A stretch of 64,000 bases of DNA from Streptomyces sp. 135 (GCF_020026305.1 NZ_CP075691.1:7006001-7070000); one strand, 5' to 3'; positions 26,515 through 34,935 are shown, counted from the stretch's first letter. Numbers and translations are program-made. Notes: generated by a model not told the origin, from the sequence alone.

Positions 26515-26580
26515 GTGACAAGTAGGGTCGCGAAAGTCGAGTGGTGTGTTGCTGGGCAAGCGTGCGGCCGGATGTCATGA
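26515..26580 (+). CDS. 21-codon leader peptide overlapping the ABC1 kinase start
   Basis: GTG 26515, seven bases after a strong AAGGAG, starts a 21-residue frame (VTSRVAKVEWCVAGQACGRMS) ending in TGA at 26578-26580. That stop overlaps the kinase ATG (26577) as ATGA. The kinase start itself has no Shine-Dalgarno, so ribosomes reaching the leader stop probably reinitiate there. It could be a regulatory upstream ORF or what is left of an original longer N-terminus. Confidence 0.55.
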   Translation: MTSRVAKVEWCVAGQACGRMS

Positions 26581-28064
26581 GCAGTGGACGACTGCGGCTG
26601 CTCACCCGGGTCGTCGGCGATCTGTTGAAGCGTGAGGTCAGCGAACGAAGGGCCTCGGCCGACGGACAGGAGGTCGTCCAGCGACGTGCAGTCGCGGTGA
26701 GGGAGGCGTTCGAGCGACTGGGCCCCCTTTACATGAAGGTCGGCCAGATCCTGTCGACGCGGCCGGACATCGTCCCCCCGGCGATTGCCAAAGAGCTGGA
26801 GAAGCTGCACGACCGGGCGGACGTCCTGCCGTTCTCGGTCATGGAACCCGTTCTGGCGGCAGACCTGGGTCCGGCGTGGCGCAGTCACTTCGCCTACCTG
26901 AATGTGGCCAGTCCCTTGGGAGCGGCCTCCCTGGCCCAGGTGTATGGGGGGCGGCTGCACAACGGGGAGAACGTGGTCGTCAAAGTGCAGCGTCCCGGGA
27001 TCCAGTCAGTGATGAACGCCGACATGCGACTGCTGCGCCGGGCGAGCAGGCACGTCGCGCGCTGCACACCCCGCTTCAACGCGACGGTGGATCTCCCTGC
27101 CATGCTAGCCGTGGTATTCGATGCCATTCGTCCGGAACTCGATTTCCGCTCGGAAGCCCGGAACATGGATACAGCTCGGCGGCACGTGCATGAGTTCGAG
27201 AGTCTCACCGTCCCCGAGGTGCTGCATGCCACCGAGCGGGTCATGGTCCAGAGCCTCGCACCTGGGGTGAACATCCGCGACGCTGATCGCGCGGACTTCA
27301 AGGACGGTGACCGTGAGGCGATCGGGCGGGACCTCCTAGGGTTCATGCTGCGGGGATATTTCGAGAATCGCTTTTTCCACGCGGACCCCCACCCTGGCAA
27401 CATCCTCGTTGACCCAGAATATGGTGCGGCGGTCATTGACTGGGGCTCAGTCGGCAAGATCGACCGCCGGACGAGTATGCATTTGATGCTGGTCCTGCTG
27501 GGTGTTTCGCAGAACGACGGACAGAGTGCCGCTCGCGCGTGGGCAGCCATGGGAAAGGCCACTCCATGGGCCGACCTTCCTGGTTTCCACTCCGATATCA
27601 GTCTGCTGACGCCACATGTGTTCACGGCGACCATGGAGGAACTGAACTTCGGCACGTTGTTTGCCACTGTGCTGCAGCACAGTACGAAGCGGGGGATCGC
27701 GACCAGTCCGCTTGTATCGGTGCTCGGGAAATCCTTCGCCAATATTGACGGCGCGGTGCGTTACTTTACGCCGGAAATATCCGTGATCGACGTGTTCATC
27801 GAAGTCCTCGACCGCATCGTGCACTCCCTGGTCAAGGAGTCCGTCTCGGAGGTACAGCTCACGCGTACCCTCCTTGAGGGCCTTAGCGCCGCCAGTGCTG
27901 CGCCCGGCCAGCTACAGGACATCGTCCGCGATCTCGCCAACCGCGATGTGACGTACCGAACCTTTACACATTACGGCGAAGCAGGGGTAAGCGGCCGTCG
28001 AACGAGGCAGTTGACGCCATTGGCCATCATCTACCTGTTGTGGCGCACACGGAGGACGAGGTGA
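26577..28064 (+). CDS. ABC1/UbiB/AarF-family atypical kinase
   Basis: 495 residues. Hallmarks of the UbiB family: K54xGQ57 (LYMKVGQILSTR), the Ala-rich loop ASLAQVYGG in place of a glycine-rich loop, VKVQRPG (ATP Lys), ExD region PELDFRSEARNM, HADPHPGN catalytic loop and IDWGSVG metal loop. Such proteins act as ATPases that support isoprenoid quinone metabolism or lipid mobilisation at membranes. Here it is embedded in an accessory biosynthetic run, so it may help handle a lipophilic intermediate. Start inferred from the overlap with the leader peptide; end overlaps the methyltransferase by 4 bp. Confidence 0.88.
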   Translation: MSSGRLRLLTRVVGDLLKREVSERRASADGQEVVQRRAVAVREAFERLGPLYMKVGQILSTRPDIVPPAIAKELEKLHDRADVLPFSVMEPVLAADLGPAWRSHFAYLNVASPLGAASLAQVYGGRLHNGENVVVKVQRPGIQSVMNADMRLLRRASRHVARCTPRFNATVDLPAMLAVVFDAIRPELDFRSEARNMDTARRHVHEFESLTVPEVLHATERVMVQSLAPGVNIRDADRADFKDGDREAIGRDLLGFMLRGYFENRFFHADPHPGNILVDPEYGAAVIDWGSVGKIDRRTSMHLMLVLLGVSQNDGQSAARAWAAMGKATPWADLPGFHSDISLLTPHVFTATMEELNFGTLFATVLQHSTKRGIATSPLVSVLGKSFANIDGAVRYFTPEISVIDVFIEVLDRIVHSLVKESVSEVQLTRTLLEGLSAASAAPGQLQDIVRDLANRDVTYRTFTHYGEAGVSGRRTRQLTPLAIIYLLWRTRRTR

Positions 28065-28870
28065 CCGGCCACGATGACGTCGTGCAGGCATTGATGCCGC
28101 ACAGCGGAATTCACGTTCAGGAGCTCGCCGACGAGACCGCAGGTCAGCGGCATCAGCGGTACCAGTCTCAACGCGAAGGGGTCAGGATGCTCGGCCTGGT
28201 GCCGCCGGCTTACCGGTCCTTGATACTCGACTCCACCCCTCGTACCCCCGCACAGCGCTGGCTCATCGCCCGCACGCGACAATTGCCCGCGCCGAGTACC
28301 GCACTGATACCGCATGCGGAGGCGACACTGCTGACGCTACTCGCAGCCTCATGTCGTGCCTGTCGCATCGTGGAAGTGGGAAGGTTCACCGGTTATACGA
28401 CCCTCGCGCTTGCCATGGGGGCTTGCCCTGGCGGCCGACTGGTCAGTTGGGAAGAAGCTCCCAACGACGAGTGGGTGCTCATTGCCAGAGAAGCCTCGGA
28501 AATGGCAGGTATCAGTGATCGCATCGACTTCCGTAACGGACGCCCTGCAAACACTGGTTGCCGGGGATTGCGCAGCTCCCTTCCGGAGCGCGGTCTCACT
28601 GCCGAGGTGGAACAGCAGTTGGACCTGGCAGTCATTGATGCCGAGCGGGTCAATCACCGTAGCTACTGGGATCTGCTCGTGCCCCGTATGCGGTCCGGCG
28701 GCATTGTTGTCGTACGTCTCACGCATTCACCCCACGTCGGTAAGGGGCAGGAGATCGCCCGAAACGTGTTGCTGCATATGCGGAGTGACAGCCGGATGCA
28801 GCCCGTGGATCTGCCATACGCGAAGGGGCTGGCCATAGCGCGACGGTCGGACTACGTCGAAACGCTCTGA
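28061..28870 (+). CDS. Class I SAM methyltransferase, family-3 O-methyltransferase-like
   Basis: 269 residues from GTG 28061, placed by GGAGG six bases upstream and the GTGA overlap with the kinase stop. The SAM motif I appears as RIVEVGRFTGYTTLALAMG, matching (V)LEIGxFTGYSTLxLA of caffeoyl-CoA-type O-methyltransferases. DLAVIDAERVNHRSYWDLLVPRMRSGGIVVV corresponds to the metal-binding DAxK strand, though Asp-Ala-Glu replaces Asp-Ala-Asp-Lys. An insertion (ANTGCRGLRSSLPERGLTAE) lies in between. Likely methylates a catechol-like or hydroxyl group of a small molecule. Confidence 0.8.
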   Translation: MTGHDDVVQALMPHSGIHVQELADETAGQRHQRYQSQREGVRMLGLVPPAYRSLILDSTPRTPAQRWLIARTRQLPAPSTALIPHAEATLLTLLAASCRACRIVEVGRFTGYTTLALAMGACPGGRLVSWEEAPNDEWVLIAREASEMAGISDRIDFRNGRPANTGCRGLRSSLPERGLTAEVEQQLDLAVIDAERVNHRSYWDLLVPRMRSGGIVVVRLTHSPHVGKGQEIARNVLLHMRSDSRMQPVDLPYAKGLAIARRSDYVETL

Positions 28871-28886
28871 TGTGATTCAGGAGACG

Positions 28887-29057
28887 ATGATGTTTCTACG
28901 CGGACGCGGCCTGACTTTCTGGGCCCTCCTCCTCGTCTTCTTGTTCCTGCTCGCCACCCGCCCGGTAGACACGGCAGATGCCGTTACCGATTCACTGGCG
29001 GCGATCGTGCGTTTCCTGCACGCCGTTGGGCGCTTCTTCGACAGCTTGCGGGCTTGA
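28887..29057 (+). CDS. Small single-pass membrane protein
   Basis: 56 residues from ATG 28887 (CAGGAG upstream). MMFLRGRG is followed by one hydrophobic helix (LTFWALLLVFLFLLA), then TRPVDTADAVTDSLAAIVRFLHAVGRFFDSLRA, a second amphipathic helix. Such short proteins occur widely in actinomycete operons. Could anchor or assist the neighbouring kinase or acyltransferase; no family recognised. Confidence 0.65.
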   Translation: MMFLRGRGLTFWALLLVFLFLLATRPVDTADAVTDSLAAIVRFLHAVGRFFDSLRA

Positions 29058-29112
29058 TCTGCCGCTCCCGCGGGCTTCGTCCCCTCGTTCTCATCCTCCG
29101 GAAGGGAGTGCA

Positions 29113-29757
29113 ATGGCACTCGGTAAGGTCCTCATCGCGCTCGCGGTCGCCGTCACCGGCCTGATCACGGCGTTGACCTATTCGCTCCGGCACCCGCCGA
29201 CGCCCGGTGTCGCTGTGGACATCACCGTACCGAGTGCGGTAACCCCGTCCACCACGCCGCCGCCGCCGCGTTCCTCCCCCCGCCCCCTCCCGAGCTCGGC
29301 CCCACCTGCCACTGCCACCCTCGTGGTTACCCCTCCTGCGTCCTCGCCCACGGCCTCCATTCCGCCTCCGCCTCCTGCCGCACCCTCCGATCGCCCCTCT
29401 GCCTCCTCCTGCGTCAGCCTCTCCGCGACAGCACCTCCACCACATGAACCCACGCAGTCACACTCATTCTCAGATCTGATTTCCCCTACGGCCGAAGCGG
29501 GCTCTCCTAGCACGCGGCCCAGCAGCGCAACTCCCGTCCCCGTTGCGACCTTGCCGCCCCCGTGTCCCACCGGGACGGCGACCTCCTCCTCGCCACAGCG
29601 ACCAACGCCATCGAGTACGGCCGATCCGCTGCTCAACCGATGTGACAGCGATGCCGGCTCCCTCACCCGAACAGTGCGCCCACATGTTTCTCCGACGTCT
29701 CCACCCTGCGACTCACCACATGCCTCCCCCTACACGAATCGGCATCCCCGCCCATGA
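29113..29757 (+). CDS. Pro/Ser/Thr-rich protein with N-terminal membrane anchor
   Basis: Up to 214 residues from ATG 29113 (GAAGGGAG upstream). Residues 4-25 (GKVLIALAVAVTGLITALTY) form a signal anchor; the rest is low-complexity P/S/T/A (STTPPPPRSSPRPLPSSAPP). Low complexity makes the frame hard to verify; the last 70 residues may be out of the true frame. It would be an extracytoplasmic stalk. The stop overlaps nothing but lies 7 bp before the hydrolase ATG. Confidence 0.5.
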   Translation: MALGKVLIALAVAVTGLITALTYSLRHPPTPGVAVDITVPSAVTPSTTPPPPRSSPRPLPSSAPPATATLVVTPPASSPTASIPPPPPAAPSDRPSASSCVSLSATAPPPHEPTQSHSFSDLISPTAEAGSPSTRPSSATPVPVATLPPPCPTGTATSSSPQRPTPSSTADPLLNRCDSDAGSLTRTVRPHVSPTSPPCDSPHASPYTNRHPRP

Positions 29758-29764
29758 GGACGTC

Positions 29765-30808
29765 ATGAGCAAGCCTCAAGCCCGTATCACTCCTGGACGA
29801 CTGCGCTTCGGCATCGCGGGACGCATTATGCGCCACCTGCCCTCGTATCCCCGGCGCCATCTGCTGGGCCTCGCACCCCGTCACTTCGGAGCCCGGGTGT
29901 CATTCGGGGACCTGCTGCGGTTCGTGGAGGCCGGTGGTCCCGCCACGTCCTTCGTGCTGGACACCTCAGACACCGCAGGGGTGTTACGCAGATTCCCGGC
30001 GCTGGCCGACGTCACCGTCCGCAAGGTGTGCCTCGGACCAGAGCAACCACCCGCCCGCCTGTACACCCGTCCAGGTGTCCCGCCCCGCGGCGCACTGGTA
30101 TGGACGCACGGCGGAGCGTTCGTCAGCGGCACATTGGACGCCAATGAGGCCAACTGGGTGGCTCGGACCCTGGCCGCCCGTGGCCACCCGGTACTCACCG
30201 TGGGGTACCGCAAGGCCATCGGCGGGGTGCGCTACCCCCTTCCCGGCAACGACGTGATGGTCGGCTGGCGATGGGCCGTTGCGAACGCCCACGACGTCTT
30301 CGGTGTGCCGTCCTGGCGCCTTCACCTGGGTGGCGCGAGCGTTGGTGGCACTCTCGTCGCCTCCGTCGTGCGCCGCCTTCTGGACGACGGCCTGCCTCAC
30401 CCCGCCTCGGTACTCCTCGCCTACCCTCTACTGCACAGCAGGCTTTTCCCCTGGGACCCTGCCGAACTTGCCGTCGTACGGCGCACCGCGGGCGACCTCT
30501 ATCTCTCCCCCGACGTCATCGCCGACGCCTGCCTCCACTACGCCGGCCCCGACCACCTGACAGAGCCCCAGGCCTTTCCCGGTGAGGCGCCTGTCCACAA
30601 GAACCATCCACCAACCCTCGTATTGACTTGCGAGCACGATTCCCTGCGCACCTCCGGTGAGCTCTTCGTCACGCGACTACGGGCCGCAGGTGTGACCACC
30701 GCCCACTACCGGATCCCTGACGCCCGGCACGCCTGTCTCGCCCGGCCGGCCACTCCGCAGGCGGAACAGGCCGTTCAACAACTGGACTCCTGGTTGGACC
30801 GGGTGTGA
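29765..30808 (+). CDS. Alpha/beta hydrolase of the HSL/arylformamidase-like type
   Basis: 347 residues. Oxyanion motif HGGAF (WTHGGAFVSG), nucleophile elbow GASVGG, acid in CEHDSL and base in PDARHACLA give a complete Ser-Asp-His arrangement of hormone-sensitive-lipase-type hydrolases; a about 90-residue N-terminal cap precedes. Substrate unknown. Because a tryptophan-dioxygenase-like gene follows directly, formamide hydrolysis (as in HGGxW arylformamidases) is one idea; ester release is another. Contains one TTA codon (codon 74). ATG 29765 is the first in-frame ATG after the upstream stop. Confidence 0.82.
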   Translation: MSKPQARITPGRLRFGIAGRIMRHLPSYPRRHLLGLAPRHFGARVSFGDLLRFVEAGGPATSFVLDTSDTAGVLRRFPALADVTVRKVCLGPEQPPARLYTRPGVPPRGALVWTHGGAFVSGTLDANEANWVARTLAARGHPVLTVGYRKAIGGVRYPLPGNDVMVGWRWAVANAHDVFGVPSWRLHLGGASVGGTLVASVVRRLLDDGLPHPASVLLAYPLLHSRLFPWDPAELAVVRRTAGDLYLSPDVIADACLHYAGPDHLTEPQAFPGEAPVHKNHPPTLVLTCEHDSLRTSGELFVTRLRAAGVTTAHYRIPDARHACLARPATPQAEQAVQQLDSWLDRV

Positions 30809-30919
30809 CTGCTCGCCCTCACGTCGTCTGCCGCAACCCGGCCCACCCCGGGCGTCCATGCGTTCCTTCGCGCGATCGATGACTTCACCAATCCAGCAGG
30901 TGGAAGGACCCCACAACTC

Positions 30920-31573
30920 ATGTCGTCCAACGACAGCCCCTACGAGGAATACCTCAATCTGGCGGAACTTCTCTCACTCCAGCGCCCTCTCACCCCCCGG
31001 ACCGATACGTCGATCTGGGCGGCCGAGCACTTCTTCATCGTCATTCATCAGTCGTGCGAACTCCTGCTGCACCAGGCAATCCTCGATCTCACGTCGATCG
31101 ACCAATACCTGCGCCACACCCCTCTGCACTGTGTCGAGCAGGTGGAAGCCTGTCTCAGCCGGGTCGAAGCGCTTGTCAGGCTGCTCCATCACCACCTCGA
31201 CCTGTTCGACCATTTGCCGCCACAGGTGTTCGCCGCCTTCCGTACCCGTCTCAAGGGCGCTAGCGGCGCACAATCAAGCCAGTTCGCGGAGCTCTTCTCC
31301 CGTACCGGAACCGGACCGCACGCAGGTGACGTCGGCGGCAACCTCGCTGAGAACCGGGCACTGGTGGACTCACCTCGGCTGAACTACGCGCTCCACGCCT
31401 TACAGAAAGCCGTGCACGAGTGGCAGGAACACCATGTATCGGTGGTCAGGACCATGATCGGCGGGCAGCGCGGGACCGGCGGCACCAGCGGAGCCCGCTA
31501 CCTGAGTTCCCGCGTCACGTCGCTGGGCCATGAGACGCTCCGCGGCCTACCCGAGCCCTACCGTCATGAGTGA
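30920..31573 (+). CDS. Tryptophan 2,3-dioxygenase-like heme enzyme (short, altered active site)
   Basis: 217 residues, versus about 260-300 for typical TDO. Aligns over the family core: YEEYLNLAELLSLQRP; IWAAEHFFIVIHQSCELLLHQAI; FRTRLKGASGAQSSQF (R108 matches the substrate-carboxylate Arg); WQEHHVSVVRTMIG (H172 as proximal heme ligand) and RGTGGTSGARYL. The usual HDEMLFI has become AAEHFFI, so the distal His (H55 in Xanthomonas TDO) is Ala34. A segment in the middle is missing. TDO relatives in natural-product pathways catalyse other oxidations (e.g. 2-oxindole formation), so chemistry is open. TTA at codon 161; overlaps the amidase by 8 bp. Confidence 0.82.
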   Translation: MSSNDSPYEEYLNLAELLSLQRPLTPRTDTSIWAAEHFFIVIHQSCELLLHQAILDLTSIDQYLRHTPLHCVEQVEACLSRVEALVRLLHHHLDLFDHLPPQVFAAFRTRLKGASGAQSSQFAELFSRTGTGPHAGDVGGNLAENRALVDSPRLNYALHALQKAVHEWQEHHVSVVRTMIGGQRGTGGTSGARYLSSRVTSLGHETLRGLPEPYRHE

Positions 31574-32963
31574 CACGGGCGCGCCGACGGTGGTGGCGGC
31601 GACCACGGCAGCGGGTACGGGGAGCAGTTGCCTCGCCGTCGAGCAGGTACACCGGAGTGCCGAGGCCCATGCCCAGCGGGAGTTGCACGACTTCACCCAG
31701 GTGGATGTCGCCGCGGCGGTCGCGGAAGCGGAGCACATCGACGGCAGGGCCCACGAACGGCTCCTACCGTTACGGGGCGTGGTGTTGGCGGTCAAGGACA
31801 ATATCGATGTGATGGGCTTCGCCACGACAGCGGGCACGGAGGCTTTACGCGGGCACCGCCCGCGGGCTGACGCACCGGTGGTGGGGGCGTTACGTGCGGC
31901 CGGCGCGGTGGTGCTGGGCAAGAGCAATATGCACGAACTCGCCTACGGGGTAACCAGTGACAACGCCGTTTTCGGGCGGGTGAGCAACCCGTTGGCGCCG
32001 GATCACCTCGCAGGTGGCAGCAGCGGGGGCTCGGCGGCCGCGGTCGCGGCGGGCGTCGTGTCGGCGGCGCTCGGCACGGAGACCGGGTGCTCGGTGCGGT
32101 TGCCTGCCGCGTTCTGCGGTCTGGTGGGGTTCCGTCCGACGGTAGGCGGATACCCGGTCGCAGGCGTGGTGCCGGTCTCCTGGACGCGGGACACGGTTGG
32201 ACTACTGGCCCACAGTGTTGCTGATGTTCGGATCCTGGATGCCGTCCTCCGCCCGGACTCATCGACCTCGGTCGGTGTGTGTCAGGCCTTGCGAGGATTA
32301 CGACTAGCCGCCCCGCACCGGCCTTTTCAGAACGGCATGTCGAGTTTTCTGCGTGCTGCGTTCCAGTCCCGGCTCACTGTGTTGCGGCGCGCCGGGGTGG
32401 AAATAGTGGAACGAGAGCTGCCCGTGGAAGTGGACGAAGCGATGTCGGCGTGCGGGCTCCCCATAGCTCTGTACGAGACACCTCCCGCCATCGACGGGTA
32501 CTTAGCTCACCACGGGCTCAGTTACCGCTTCGCCGACGTCGCCGCGCACATCGCCAGCCCGGATGTCGCCGGTTTGTTGCGTCCCTTGGCAGCCGTCAGG
32601 ATGAGAGATGAACAGTACGAACGTGCGCTCGTGGACCGCGCACGTCTGAGCCGAGCACTGCGCGACTTCCTGACGTACTGCAGAGTGAGCGGGCTCATCG
32701 TGCCCACAGCCCCCGTCACGGCCCCTCGGCTCTTGGCCGGTGACCGCATCGCTGTCGGAGAGCGGCGTGTCCCCGCCTTTCCGCTTCTGGTCCGCAACAC
32801 CGACGCGTCAAGCATCCTCGGATGGCCCGCCATCACTGTGCCGGCCACCCAGGATGAAGAGGGGCTTCCGTTCGGGATCGACCTTCAGTTTCCGTCCGGA
32901 AGCGACAACGCTCTGCTCGCCGTCGCTCAGGCCTGTGAGCTGTTGTGGCGGGAAGACCGGTGA
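31566..32963 (+). CDS. Amidase-signature hydrolase
   Basis: 465 residues from ATG 31566, overlapping the preceding stop. Ser-cisSer-Lys triad: Lys in VVLAVKDNIDVMG, cis-Ser in GGSSGGSAAAVAAG, nucleophile Ser in TETGCSVRLPAAFCG (Cys replaces the usual second Gly, Ser kept). The family hydrolyses amides such as indole-3-acetamide, mandelamide or aminoacyl amides. Beside a TDO-like and an aminotransferase gene, an indolic or anthranilic amide is a reasonable guess. Five TTA codons (69, 94, 109, 245, 313) are extraordinary for Streptomyces and imply bldA control. Confidence 0.87.
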   Translation: MSDTGAPTVVAATTAAGTGSSCLAVEQVHRSAEAHAQRELHDFTQVDVAAAVAEAEHIDGRAHERLLPLRGVVLAVKDNIDVMGFATTAGTEALRGHRPRADAPVVGALRAAGAVVLGKSNMHELAYGVTSDNAVFGRVSNPLAPDHLAGGSSGGSAAAVAAGVVSAALGTETGCSVRLPAAFCGLVGFRPTVGGYPVAGVVPVSWTRDTVGLLAHSVADVRILDAVLRPDSSTSVGVCQALRGLRLAAPHRPFQNGMSSFLRAAFQSRLTVLRRAGVEIVERELPVEVDEAMSACGLPIALYETPPAIDGYLAHHGLSYRFADVAAHIASPDVAGLLRPLAAVRMRDEQYERALVDRARLSRALRDFLTYCRVSGLIVPTAPVTAPRLLAGDRIAVGERRVPAFPLLVRNTDASSILGWPAITVPATQDEEGLPFGIDLQFPSGSDNALLAVAQACELLWREDR

Positions 32964-33012
32964 ACGACACAAGGACGTGCACCGCATTCGACACGGGGAG
33001 GAGAAGGGCGTT

Positions 33013-34371
33013 ATGCGTGACGTGAAGGACCTTGTAGGAGACGAAGGGCTCCCCAACCCCTACGACGACGCGGGAATCTTGCGGCGTTATAGGGAAGCCG
33101 GTGGTGACCTCTCGGAGGTGATCTATCTCAGCCTTGGTGAAACCTGGTGCCGGGCCGCGCCCGGACTACGCAACGCACTCGCGGCGAGCCTTCCCCCGCA
33201 CTGCCATGGTTACAGCCTCAGTCCCTACGGCTTCCCGGCGCTCCACAGTGTGCTGCGCACCTACATCACCGACACGCACCAACTTGAAACGGTCGCCGAG
33301 CTGGGAACGGATTACGAAGTGGCCGTCTCCCAGTGCAGCACCCGAAACACGATGTTCCACTTCGGCCGCCTCCTGGTGGAGGAGAGCCAAGAAGCCAACG
33401 CGGGCAAGCGCATCGTCATCGCCTCGACTCCGGGTTGGGACTATACGGGCGTCTACACAGCGCTCGGCTTCGAGATGCGCTACTTCAACGTGACCTCCCA
33501 TACGTCTTACCAGCCCGATCACGAGGAGATCCACGGCCTCCTACGGAAGGCTCGAGGAGACACCGATGGACCCGTATTGCTGGTCGTCAACGCCCAGCAC
33601 AACCCGACTGGCGCCAACTGGTATCCGAGCACCGTACGCGCGATGATTCGCAGCGCCGTCGCCACCGGAGCGTGCATCCTCGTAGACGACGCTTACTACG
33701 CCGTGCACAACCCCGACACCACGCCGACCAACACCTTGCGCATCCTTCTGGAAGAGCTGAACCCTCTGCCGCTGGAACACCGACCGAGGTGGCTGGCGGT
33801 GCGGTCGCTGGGCAAACAATTCCACTGCAATGGCTGGGGAATCGGTGCCTTGACCGCAGGATCCGAGACCGTGGAACGTCTCGTCACGCACCTGCTACCG
33901 CAGTACACCTATGTGTCTGCCATACCCTTGCAAGCAGCCATGGCCGCCTGGCTCTGCGACGTCTCCAGCGAGACATATCTGGCCCGGCAGCGTGCGGAAT
34001 ACGCTGCCAAGCGCCTCCACGTCACGCGGCGCCTCACTCATGACCTCGGCTATCCCCAGAGCGCCTTTTTCCCGGGGGAGTGTGCCGCCTACCTTCTCAT
34101 GCGCATCCCACCCTGGTGCGCCCGAGGTCCGCACGGGGAGCCGAGGGACTTTCGGGTTCATTGCCTCGCACGTACGGGGGTTCTGCTCGGGGAAGCGCAC
34201 ATGACTACCCCAGGACGCCTTCCGAACGACTCTCGAGGGTACGTCCGGCTGTACCTCGGGACCGCACCGGAAGTTCTCGACGAGGCCCTTGTCCGGATAC
34301 GGGAGGCGGGCCTGACTTGGAACCAGCCCTCGGTCGCTGGTCTCTCTGCTGCGAAGACGATGGAGGAGTGA
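33013..34371 (+). CDS. Class I/II aminotransferase (PLP)
   Basis: 452 residues from ATG 33013 after GGAGGAGAAGGG. Fold-type I landmarks: NAQHNPTGANW (Asn/NPTG), DDAYYAVHN (Asp and Tyr to PLP), VRSLGKQFHCNGWGIGAL with the Schiff-base Lys, and YVRLYLGT with the substrate Arg near the C-terminus. Larger than typical AspC-like enzymes (about 400); inserts include HNPDTTPTNTLRILLEELNP. Substrate unknown; aromatic amino acids are plausible given neighbours. Its stop overlaps the next start (TGATG). Confidence 0.87.
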   Translation: MRDVKDLVGDEGLPNPYDDAGILRRYREAGGDLSEVIYLSLGETWCRAAPGLRNALAASLPPHCHGYSLSPYGFPALHSVLRTYITDTHQLETVAELGTDYEVAVSQCSTRNTMFHFGRLLVEESQEANAGKRIVIASTPGWDYTGVYTALGFEMRYFNVTSHTSYQPDHEEIHGLLRKARGDTDGPVLLVVNAQHNPTGANWYPSTVRAMIRSAVATGACILVDDAYYAVHNPDTTPTNTLRILLEELNPLPLEHRPRWLAVRSLGKQFHCNGWGIGALTAGSETVERLVTHLLPQYTYVSAIPLQAAMAAWLCDVSSETYLARQRAEYAAKRLHVTRRLTHDLGYPQSAFFPGECAAYLLMRIPPWCARGPHGEPRDFRVHCLARTGVLLGEAHMTTPGRLPNDSRGYVRLYLGTAPEVLDEALVRIREAGLTWNQPSVAGLSAAKTMEE

Positions 34372-34772
34372 TGCACCACGACGAGGCGTCCCGTATGGAG
34401 AGAGGGCGGGCCATGATGCGCAGGATATCCCCACAGGTCGGTGATTCGCTCGTTGATGAACTGCGTCTTGTGGCACCCGACTTCGAGGAGCTGCTCGTGG
34501 GTTTCGCCTTCGCCGATGTCTGGGACCGCTCCACCCTGCCCCTGCGAGATCGCGCACTTGTCCGCCTGGGCGCCCTGACTGCCCTGGGCGCTCCTGCTAC
34601 CGCCATGAGGGCAAATATCGACTCGGCACTCCATATAGGCCTGTCAGTCAACGAGATAGCCGAGGCGTTCCTTCAAATGCTCCCCTATGCCGGGTTTCCG
34701 CACGTGATCACCAGCCTGCAGATCCTCGCCTCAATGCGACAGGCTGATCTCCACCATCAGCGCCCAGAGTGA
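34371..34772 (+). CDS. Carboxymuconolactone decarboxylase (CMD/AhpD-like) family protein
   Basis: 133 residues, start overlapping the aminotransferase stop by one base. Resembles PcaC-type CMD proteins: APDFEELLVGFAFADVWDRSTLPLRDRALVRLGALTALG, then MRANIDSALHIGLSVNEIAEAFLQMLPYAGFPHV. The CxxC of AhpD peroxidases is absent, so a cofactor-free decarboxylase/isomerase or ring-cleavage role is more likely. Last gene of the collinear run. Confidence 0.85.
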   Translation: MHHDEASRMERGRAMMRRISPQVGDSLVDELRLVAPDFEELLVGFAFADVWDRSTLPLRDRALVRLGALTALGAPATAMRANIDSALHIGLSVNEIAEAFLQMLPYAGFPHVITSLQILASMRQADLHHQRPE

Positions 34773-34810
34773 TGCGGTGCGGGCGGATCACCTGCCAGGT
34801 CTACTGAACC

Positions 34811-34935
34811 TTACGCCATATCTTCCATAGTCAGTTTGAGGAACCACTTGTAGCAGCAGGGGGCGGATACCAGCCCGAGAAAGGCCAGGTGGTTGCCTGT
34901 TCTCCGCTGGTAGTGGTGGTTGGGACGGTGGTAGC
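34811..34935 (-). pseudogene. C-terminal fragment of an IS5-type transposase
   Basis: Reads RYHRPNHHYQRRTGNHLAFL, then GLVSAPCCYKWFLKLT and MEDMA-stop, matching the conserved tail (RxGNHLAFLGLAxAxxCYKxxLKLT) of IS112-like/IS5-family transposases. About 40 residues survive. It belongs to a different element than the two IS copies at the island borders. Confidence 0.7.

Noticed and set aside
29113..29757. Strong call of a secreted Pro-rich protein through its whole length
   Set aside because: Low complexity prevents confirming the frame beyond about residue 140; kept only at moderate confidence.
24533..34772. Classical kynurenine pathway operon
   Set aside because: No kynureninase, kynurenine 3-monooxygenase or metal-dependent KynB formamidase is present, and the TDO-like enzyme lacks the distal His.
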